Assembly (NCBI RefSeq): GCF_014836765.1
Contig: NZ_JACSQG010000008.1
Coordinates: forward strand, 103,186 to 167,185
From: Serpens gallinarum
GTDB lineage: Bacteria; Pseudomonadota; Gammaproteobacteria; Pseudomonadales; Pseudomonadaceae
Reading direction: 5' to 3'
DNA: 64,000 nt
Shown here: positions 57,941 to 64,000 of the stretch, one piece after another
How the letters are laid out: every line of letters begins with the position of its first letter
Position numbering within the stretch: position 1 is the first letter of the stretch
Made by a program: the position numbers and the translations under genes
The notes under the pieces: generated by a model
Told to the model about the DNA's origin: nothing
The model's input: only the letters and a program-made list of their open reading frames with translations
Databases searched by the model: none

Positions 57941-58675
57941 TCAGCCTGCGGCGGCTTCGGAAGCGGACTCTTCGACGAACTCTTCAACACCACCGGCATT
58001 CTTGCCACGCAGTACAGCGTCGGCGAAGGCGCCCAGGTACAGCTGAACGGCGCGAATGGCGTCGTCGTTACCCGGGATAACGTAGTCAACGCCTTCCGGA
58101 CTGCTGTTGGTATCGACAATGCCGATTACCGGAATGCCCAGCTTGTTGGCTTCGCTGATAGCGATACGCTCGTGATCAACGTCAACCACGAACAATGCAT
58201 CAGGCAGACCGCCCATATCCTTGATACCACCGATGCTGCGATCCAGTTTTTCCAGATCACGGGTGCGCATCAGGGCTTCTTTCTTGGTCAGCTTGTCGAA
58301 AGTACCGTCCTGGGACTGGGTTTCCAGCTCGCGGAGGCGCTTGATCGATACACGGATGGTCTTGTAGTTGGTCAGCATGCCGCCCAGCCAGCGGTGATCG
58401 ACATACGGCATACCGCAACGGCTAGCTTCTTCACGAACGATCTTGCCAGCGGAACGCTTGGTGCCAACGAACAGAATCTTGTTTTTGCCCGAAGACAGCT
58501 TTTCGACGAAGCTCAAGGCTTCGTTGAACATCGGCAAGGTTTTTTCCAGGTTGATGATGTGGATCTTGTTGCGCGCGCCGAAAATGAACTTGCCCATTTT
58601 CGGGTTCCAGTAACGGGTCTGGTGGCCGAAGTGCACACCGGCCTTCAGCATGTCGCGCATAGTGACTTGAGACAT
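57941..58675 (-). CDS. rpsB: 30S ribosomal protein S2
   Basis: S2 binds the head-body junction of the small subunit and is needed to recruit S1. ATG at 58675 gives 244 residues beginning [19 protein letters not shown], the family start; a 21-codon extension is rejected. GAHFGHQ-type and [19 protein letters not shown] segments are typical, and the C-terminus is acidic. Confidence 0.98.
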   Translation of the reverse strand: MSQVTMRDMLKAGVHFGHQTRYWNPKMGKFIFGARNKIHIINLEKTLPMFNEALSFVEKLSSGKNKILFVGTKRSAGKIVREEASRCGMPYVDHRWLGGMLTNYKTIRVSIKRLRELETQSQDGTFDKLTKKEALMRTRDLEKLDRSIGGIKDMGGLPDALFVVDVDHERIAISEANKLGIPVIGIVDTNSSPEGVDYVIPGNDDAIRAVQLYLGAFADAVLRGKNAGGVEEFVEESASEAAAG

Positions 58676-58806
58676 TTCAATTCCTCGATAAGTCGGGTTA
58701 GGCCTCCACGCATCCCGATTTCCAACCCTTGCGGGCACCCAGAAAACCGTGTCGATACGTGTGTGGATTAAGGTCGCTGACAGGCACTGCCCGTCGAGCG
58801 GCGCGT

Positions 58807-58815
58807 TTTATAGCA
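58807..58815 (-). promoter_or_regulatory. Putative rpsB extended -10 promoter
   Basis: On the minus strand TGCTATAAA forms an extended -10 element about 130 bp upstream of rpsB in the 268-bp divergent gap with map. No good -35 hexamer is visible at 16-18 bp, so the call rests on the extended -10 alone. Confidence 0.4.
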
Positions 58816-58943
58816 TAAAAGCGGATCACAAGCTACAGGCCAGTGTAGTCCCTTGCAGCGCCGCGTCGCCCGTCCTTAGTCGCTTTGGTTTATCATTTGC
58901 CTTCCCTTTTTGTCTTGCGCCCTACGCGCCGAAGAGTATTCCC

Positions 58944-59726
58944 ATGAGTGTTTCCATCAAGACTCCCGAAGAAATCGCAAAAATGCGCGTCGCTGGCCGC
59001 CTGGCCGCCGAGGTGCTGGAAATGATCGAAGAACATGTCAAAGCCGGCATCACCACCGATGAACTCGACCGCATCTGCCATGACTACATCGTCAATGTTC
59101 AACAGGCCATTCCTGCGCCACTGAACTACCACGGCTTTCCAAAATCGATCTGCACGTCGATCAACCACGTGGTCTGCCACGGCATCCCGAATGACAAGCC
59201 GCTCAAGGATGGCGACATCATCAATATCGACATCACCGTGATCAAGGATGGCTACCACGGCGACACCAGCAAGATGTTCCTGATCGGCAAAACGCCGGAG
59301 TGGGCTGATCGCCTGTGCAAGATCACCCAGGAATGCTTGTATAAAGGCATTGAACTCGTACGGCCCGGCACCCGCCTGGGCGATATCGGCGAAGTGATTC
59401 AGAAGCACGCAGAAAAAAATGGCTTCTCCATCGTGCGCGAGTATTGCGGGCACGGTATTGGTGCAATTTTTCATGAAGAGCCGCAAGTCTTGCACTATGG
59501 GCGTGCAGGCACCGGCCTGGAGTTGCAGGAAGGCATGACGTTCACCATCGAACCCATGCTCAACCAGGGTCGCCCGGAAACCCGCACCCTGGGCGACGGC
59601 TGGACCGCCATCACCAAGGATCGCAAGCTGTCCGCACAATGGGAGCACACCATCCTGTGCACCGCCGACGGCTACGAGATCCTCACCCTGCGCAAGGATG
59701 ACACCATCGCACACACATCGGCCTGA
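58944..59726 (+). CDS. map: Type I methionine aminopeptidase
   Basis: Map removes the initiator methionine from new proteins. ATG at 58944 gives 260 residues beginning [19 protein letters not shown]; 65 codons further upstream are rejected. Metal ligands are in [19 protein letters not shown] (two Asp), [12 protein letters not shown] (His), TIEPM (Glu) and the last Glu near WEHTIL. It is divergent from rpsB. Confidence 0.97.
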   Translation: MSVSIKTPEEIAKMRVAGRLAAEVLEMIEEHVKAGITTDELDRICHDYIVNVQQAIPAPLNYHGFPKSICTSINHVVCHGIPNDKPLKDGDIINIDITVIKDGYHGDTSKMFLIGKTPEWADRLCKITQECLYKGIELVRPGTRLGDIGEVIQKHAEKNGFSIVREYCGHGIGAIFHEEPQVLHYGRAGTGLELQEGMTFTIEPMLNQGRPETRTLGDGWTAITKDRKLSAQWEHTILCTADGYEILTLRKDDTIAHTSA

Positions 59727-59773
59727 ATCCTGCTAGCGCCGAGCCCCCATGTTGCACTAACAAGGCCGCAGCC

Positions 59774-62476
59774 ATGCCCCAGGTGGATCCCGAACTGTTC
59801 GACCCCGGTCAATTCCAGGCCGAACTGGCGCTCAAAAGCAGCCCTATCTCAGCCTTCAAGAAGGCCATTGGCCGCGCTCGCACCGTGCTCGACAAGCGCT
59901 TCACCGAAGGCCGCGATATTCGCCGCCTGGTCGAGGACCGCGCCTGGTTCGTCGACCAGATCCTGCGTCGCGCATGGAACCGCTTCCCCTGGAGCCAGAA
60001 TGCCGACATCGCCCTCGTGGCGGTCGGCGGCTACGGTCGTGGCGAACTGCATCCCTATTCGGATATCGACCTGCTGATCCTGCTGGCCGACAACGATCAC
60101 GAACTGTTTCGCGAATCCATTGAGGGTTTCCTTACCCTGCTCTGGGACATTGGCCTGGAAGTTGGCCACAGCGCTCGCTCACTGGATGAGTGTGGCATCG
60201 AGGCGCGCGCAGACCTGACTGTGATCACCAACCTGATGGAAAGTCGCACCATCGCCGGCCCTGAGCACCTGCGCCTGCACATGCAGACCCTCATCAGCCC
60301 ACAACAGATGTGGCCGAGCGAAGAATTCTTCGTGGCCAAGCGCCAGGAACTGCGTAAGCGCCACGCGAAATACAACGACACCGAATACAACCTGGAACCC
60401 AACGTCAAAGGCTCGCCGGGCGGGTTGCGTGACATCCAGACCATCCTGTGGATCGCCCGCCGGCAGTTCGGGACGCTGAACCTGCACGCCATGCTCAGCC
60501 AGGGTTTTTTGTTGGAAAGCGAATACAACATGCTCGCACATGCCCAGGAATTTCTCTGGAAAGTGCGTTACGCCCTGCACATGCTCGCCGGCCGCGCCGA
60601 AGACCGCCTACTGTTCGACCATCAACGCAAGATCGCCGGCCTGCTGGGTTTCATCGACGATGACATCAAGCTGGGGGTCGAACGCTTCATGCAGAAGTAC
60701 TACCGCATCGTGATGGGCGTTGCCGAACTCAACGACCTGATCAAACAGCATTTTGAAGAGGTCATCCTCAGTCATCCCGACAGCGCGCCACCCTACCAGT
60801 TGAATAACCGCTTCCAGGTACGCGACGGCTATCTGGAAGTAACCCATGATCAAGTTTTCAAGCGTACGCCGTTCGCCCTACTGGAAATCTTCGTGCTGCT
60901 TGCCCAGCACTCGGAAATCAAGGGCGTGCGGGCCGACACCATTCGCCAACTGCGCGATCATCGCTACCTGATTGATGATGAGTTCCGCCAGGACATTCGC
61001 AACACCAGCCTGTTCATTGAGCTGTTCAAATCCAGCCAGGGCATCCACCGCAATCTGCGACGCATGAACCGCTACGGCATTCTTGGCCGCTACCTGCCGG
61101 AGTTCGGCCTGGTTGTGGGCCAGATGCAGCACGACCTGTTCCACATCTATACGGTCGACGCCCACACCCTCAACCTGATCAAGCACCTGCGCAAATTCAA
61201 ATGGCCAGAGCTTGCCGACAAGTTCCCCCTGGCCAGCCTCCTGATCGATCAGCTGCCCAAACCCGAACTGATCTATATCGCCGGGTTGTATCACGACATC
61301 GGCAAGGGCCGTGGCGGCGATCACTCGGAAGTCGGCGCCGCCGACGCGCAAGCCTTTTGCGCCCGCCATCAGCTACCGCCCTGGGACAGCCGTCTGATCG
61401 TCTGGCTGGTGCGCAACCACCTGGCCATGTCCAGCACCGCGCAGCGCAAAGACTTGTCCGACCCCCAGGTGATCAACGATTTCGCCCAACTGGTTGGCGA
61501 CCGTACCCGCCTGGACTATCTCTACGTCCTGACCGTGGCCGATATAAATGCCACCAACCCGTCACTGTGGAACTCCTGGCGTGCCAGCCTTCTGCGCCAG
61601 CTGTACGAGGAAACCAAGCGCGCACTGAACCGCGGCCTGGAAAACCCTTTGGATCGCGAGGAGCTGATTTGCGCAACCCAAAGCGCCGCACTCGACCTTC
61701 TGGCGCAACGCGGGATTGACCCGGATGCCGCCGAACAGCTATGGGCCCAACTGGGCGACGATTACTTCCTGCGCCACACTGCCAGCGACATTGCCTGGCA
61801 CACCGAGGCAATCATTCAGCACCCCAACGGCAGCGATCCACTGGTACTCATGCGCGAGACTGCCCAGCGCGGAGTCGAAGGCGCCACGCAGATCTTCATC
61901 TACGCCCCCGATCAGCATGACTTTTTTGCCGTCACCGTGGCAGCTATGGCCCAGCTCAACCTGAGCATTCACGACGCCCGCATCATTACCTCAAGCAGCC
62001 AATTTACCCTGGACACCTACATTGTTCTGGACGGTGATGGCGAGCGCCTGCTCGACAAGCCCGAGCGCGTCGAGCGGATCCGCAACGGCCTGATCGAGGC
62101 CCTGAAGAGTCCCGATGACTATCCGGCAATCATCCAGCGCCGTATCAGCCGCCAGCAGAAGCATTTCGCCTTCGCCCCGCAAGTCACCATCCACAATGAT
62201 GCCCAGCGCCCGGTTACTGTCCTCGAATTGATCGCCCCTGACCGCCCCGGCCTGTTGGCGCGCATTGGCAAAATCTTCCTCGATTTCGACCTGTCGCTGC
62301 AAAACGCCAAGATCACCACGCTAGGCGAGCGGGTCGAGGACGTCTTCTTTGTCACCGACGCCAATCACCAACCCCTGTCCGACCCGGAATTCTGTGCGCG
62401 CCTGCAACAGGCCATCGTCGAGCAACTGACCGTGGACGGGGCGCCAAACCTCGATCTCAACCGCATCAGCATCTGA
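59774..62476 (+). CDS. glnD: PII uridylyltransferase / uridylyl-removing enzyme GlnD
   Basis: GlnD senses glutamine and uridylylates or deuridylylates PII (GlnB/GlnK), setting nitrogen control. The 900-residue protein has the nucleotidyltransferase motif [19 protein letters not shown] (about residues 90-108), an HD domain with [16 protein letters not shown] (about 508-523), and two C-terminal ACT domains (about 710-780 and 815-890, including [18 protein letters not shown]). All domains are complete. Confidence 0.97.
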   Translation: MPQVDPELFDPGQFQAELALKSSPISAFKKAIGRARTVLDKRFTEGRDIRRLVEDRAWFVDQILRRAWNRFPWSQNADIALVAVGGYGRGELHPYSDIDLLILLADNDHELFRESIEGFLTLLWDIGLEVGHSARSLDECGIEARADLTVITNLMESRTIAGPEHLRLHMQTLISPQQMWPSEEFFVAKRQELRKRHAKYNDTEYNLEPNVKGSPGGLRDIQTILWIARRQFGTLNLHAMLSQGFLLESEYNMLAHAQEFLWKVRYALHMLAGRAEDRLLFDHQRKIAGLLGFIDDDIKLGVERFMQKYYRIVMGVAELNDLIKQHFEEVILSHPDSAPPYQLNNRFQVRDGYLEVTHDQVFKRTPFALLEIFVLLAQHSEIKGVRADTIRQLRDHRYLIDDEFRQDIRNTSLFIELFKSSQGIHRNLRRMNRYGILGRYLPEFGLVVGQMQHDLFHIYTVDAHTLNLIKHLRKFKWPELADKFPLASLLIDQLPKPELIYIAGLYHDIGKGRGGDHSEVGAADAQAFCARHQLPPWDSRLIVWLVRNHLAMSSTAQRKDLSDPQVINDFAQLVGDRTRLDYLYVLTVADINATNPSLWNSWRASLLRQLYEETKRALNRGLENPLDREELICATQSAALDLLAQRGIDPDAAEQLWAQLGDDYFLRHTASDIAWHTEAIIQHPNGSDPLVLMRETAQRGVEGATQIFIYAPDQHDFFAVTVAAMAQLNLSIHDARIITSSSQFTLDTYIVLDGDGERLLDKPERVERIRNGLIEALKSPDDYPAIIQRRISRQQKHFAFAPQVTIHNDAQRPVTVLELIAPDRPGLLARIGKIFLDFDLSLQNAKITTLGERVEDVFFVTDANHQPLSDPEFCARLQQAIVEQLTVDGAPNLDLNRISI

Positions 62477-62557
62477 TCTACCCACCGCCGCCTTCGGACG
62501 CCACCTGCCTGCCGCAGCTCGCAGGCGGAGCCCGGGGGCCCGAGCCCCGGAAAACCC

Positions 62558-63754
62558 ATGAATCCATCCCTGAACCTGCTGCAACCCTACCCCTTCGAGA
62601 AGCTCCGCAGACTGCTGTCCGACGTGCAGCCGCCCGCTGACAAGACGCACATCGCCCTGTCCATCGGTGAACCCAAGCACAGCTCGCCGAGCTTCGTCGC
62701 CGAAACGCTGAGCGCCAACCTTGCGCACCTGTCGAGCTACCCGACGACACTGGGCATTGCCGCCTTGCGCGAAGCCATTACCCGATGGTGTGCAGGTCGC
62801 TTCCGGGTGCCTTCCGGCTGGCTTGATCCGGCTCGACACGTGCTCCCGGTCAGCGGCACCCGCGAGGCGTTGTTTTCTTTCGTGCAGGCGGTTTTCGACC
62901 GCGAGCGCGGCGGCCTGGTTATGAGCCCAAACCCGTTTTATCAAATCTATGAGGGCGCCGCCCTGCTCGCCGGCGCCACGCCGCATTACCTTCCCTGTTT
63001 GGCGCAGAACAACTTCATCCCTGATTTCGACGCAGTGACCCCTGACACCTGGCAACGCACTCAGATCCTGTTTCTCTGCTCGCCCGGCAATCCGACCGGC
63101 GCCCTGCTGCCATTGGACACTTTGAACAAACTGATTCATCTGGCCGATGAGCACGACTTCGTCATCGCCGCCGACGAATGCTACAGCGAGCTGTATTTCG
63201 ACGAGCAAAACCCGCCCGCCGGGCTGCTGACCGCTTGCGCTGAACTGGGTCGTCACGATTTCAAGCGCTGCGTGGTGTTTCACAGCCTATCCAAGCGCTC
63301 CAATCTGCCGGGATTGCGCTCCGGTTTCGTGGCCGGTGATGCCGAGATCCTCAAAGCCTTCTTGCTGTATCGCACCTACCACGGCTGCGCCCTGCCGGTA
63401 CAGACACAGCACGCCAGTGTCGCCGCCTGGAACGATGAAGTGCATGTACGTGCCAATCGCAGCCTGTATCGGGAAAAATTCGATGCGGTGCTGGAGATCC
63501 TCGCCCCCGCACTGGATGTGCGTCGTCCGGACGGCGGCTTCTATCTGTGGGCAGGCACTTCCATGAACGAGCAAGCCTTCACCCGCGACCTGTTCGCTCA
63601 GCAGCATGTCACGGTGATACCCGGCACCTACCTGTCGCGTGAAGTGGATGATGTAAACCCTGGCAGTAACCGGATACGCATGGCCTTGGTCGCACCACTG
63701 GCAGAATGCGTGGAAGCCGCCGAGCGTATCCGCACTTTCGTCGAGTCACGCTGA
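62558..63754 (+). CDS. dapC: Succinyldiaminopimelate transaminase DapC
   Basis: DapC forms N-succinyl-LL-diaminopimelate in lysine and peptidoglycan precursor synthesis. The 398-residue fold-type I PLP enzyme starts MNPSLNLLQPYPFEKLRRL, with LSIGEPKHSSP, FLCSPGNPTGALLPLDTLN and the Schiff-base lysine in FHSLSKRSNLPGLRSG. It follows glnD by 81 bp, as in other Pseudomonas. Confidence 0.96.
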   Translation: MNPSLNLLQPYPFEKLRRLLSDVQPPADKTHIALSIGEPKHSSPSFVAETLSANLAHLSSYPTTLGIAALREAITRWCAGRFRVPSGWLDPARHVLPVSGTREALFSFVQAVFDRERGGLVMSPNPFYQIYEGAALLAGATPHYLPCLAQNNFIPDFDAVTPDTWQRTQILFLCSPGNPTGALLPLDTLNKLIHLADEHDFVIAADECYSELYFDEQNPPAGLLTACAELGRHDFKRCVVFHSLSKRSNLPGLRSGFVAGDAEILKAFLLYRTYHGCALPVQTQHASVAAWNDEVHVRANRSLYREKFDAVLEILAPALDVRRPDGGFYLWAGTSMNEQAFTRDLFAQQHVTVIPGTYLSREVDDVNPGSNRIRMALVAPLAECVEAAERIRTFVESR

Positions 63755-63865
63755 GCAGCCCACGTGGCCCCACAACAGCGTTGCGGGGCCGACGTGACAT
63801 CAACCAATCAAGCCGTTCTGTGACGCTGATTCAGTGAGCGATATGCCAGGGATAAAAAGACAGGC

Positions 63866-63897
63866 AAAACAAAAGGGCCACCACAAGGGTGACCCTT
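63866..63897 (-). terminator. Rho-independent terminator downstream of tRNA-Glu
   Basis: On the minus strand AAGGGTCACC (plus 63888-63897) pairs with GGTGGCCCTT (plus 63873-63882), loop of five bases, followed by a T-rich stretch. It should end the tRNA transcript about 30 bp after its CCA end. Confidence 0.85.
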
Positions 63898-63926
63898 AAA
63901 TCCCACAAAAGGCGTGGGCAAGAAAA

Positions 63927-64000
63927 TGGCGTCCCCTAGGGGACTCGAACCCCTGTTACCGCCGTGAAAGGGCGGTGTCCTAGGCCACTAGACGAAGGGG
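63927..64000 (-). tRNA. tRNA-Glu (UUC), first bases cut by window edge
   Basis: The minus strand gives 74 nt of a tRNA close to E. coli tRNA-Glu, including the encoded CCA (63927-63929), the GGGGTTCGAACCCC T arm and an anticodon loop CUUUCAC with anticodon UUC (63966-63968). About two bases of the acceptor stem lie beyond the right edge. More tRNA genes could follow upstream outside the window. Confidence 0.96.

Noticed and set aside
63760..63800. GGCCCC/GGGGCC hairpin after dapC as a terminator
   Set aside because: No T run follows on the plus strand, so it cannot be called a rho-independent terminator.

Overview
The window is a stretch of a Pseudomonas chromosome (Pseudomonas in the broad sense; I cannot name the species). 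The evidence is the gene order recX-recA-pncC-mutS-fdxA-rpoS-nlpD-pcm-surE-truD-ispF-fghA-adhC-gfnR-ispD-ftsB-eno-kdsA-pyrG-tilS-accA-dnaE-rnhB-lpxB-lpxA-fabZ-lpxD-skp-bamA-rseP-dxr-cdsA-uppS-frr-pyrH-tsf-rpsB-map-glnD-dapC. From memory this is the P. aeruginosa order almost gene for gene, and the protein sequences are close to Pseudomonas ones. GTAG-type REP elements in intergenic gaps also fit. Almost every gene is on the minus strand; the plus-strand genes are mutS, fdxA, gfnR, map, glnD and dapC.

Region 1 (1-5985) is an AT-richer sugar-modification cassette directly downstream of flgL, the usual site of the Pseudomonas flagellin glycosylation island (between flgL and fliC; fliC would lie beyond the left edge). 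It encodes a TPR-methyltransferase, then a tightly coupled operon: methyltransferase, two tandem DegT-type sugar aminotransferases, a WbqC-family protein and a family 2 glycosyltransferase cut by the window edge. A well-formed -24/-12 (sigma-54) promoter precedes that operon.

Region 2 (6059-17939) holds the rod, ring, hook and junction genes in two units: flgBCDE, ending at a strong terminator, and flgFGHIJKL. Each unit is preceded by a near-consensus sigma-54 promoter. Two copies of a 142-bp REP doublet lie in this region, and flgJ carries a run of nine G.

Region 3 (18241-29617) carries DNA repair (recX, recA with a LexA box, mutS), pncC, fdxA, the stationary-phase sigma factor rpoS with nlpD, a DUF368/PopT-type undecaprenyl-phosphate carrier, and pcm-surE-truD-ispF in an overlapping chain. 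The small RNA gene rsmZ, normally between fdxA and rpoS in Pseudomonas, is not visible there.

Region 4 (29728-32934) is the glutathione-dependent formaldehyde detoxification locus: fghA, adhC and a divergent LysR regulator, with two REP-like palindromic elements.

Region 5 (32885-63754) is a long run of essential housekeeping genes: isoprenoid synthesis (ispD, dxr, uppS), division (ftsB), glycolysis (eno), Kdo and lipid A synthesis (kdsA, lpxD, lpxA, lpxB), CTP synthase, tRNA lysidine synthase, fatty acid synthesis (accA, fabZ), replication (dnaE, rnhB), outer-membrane assembly (skp, bamA, rseP), phospholipid synthesis (cdsA), and translation (frr, pyrH, tsf, rpsB, map). It ends with the nitrogen sensor glnD and lysine biosynthesis dapC. 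A tRNA-Glu gene on the minus strand is cut by the right edge.

The most unusual part is the sugar-modification cassette and its apparent tie to the flagellar sigma-54 regulon.
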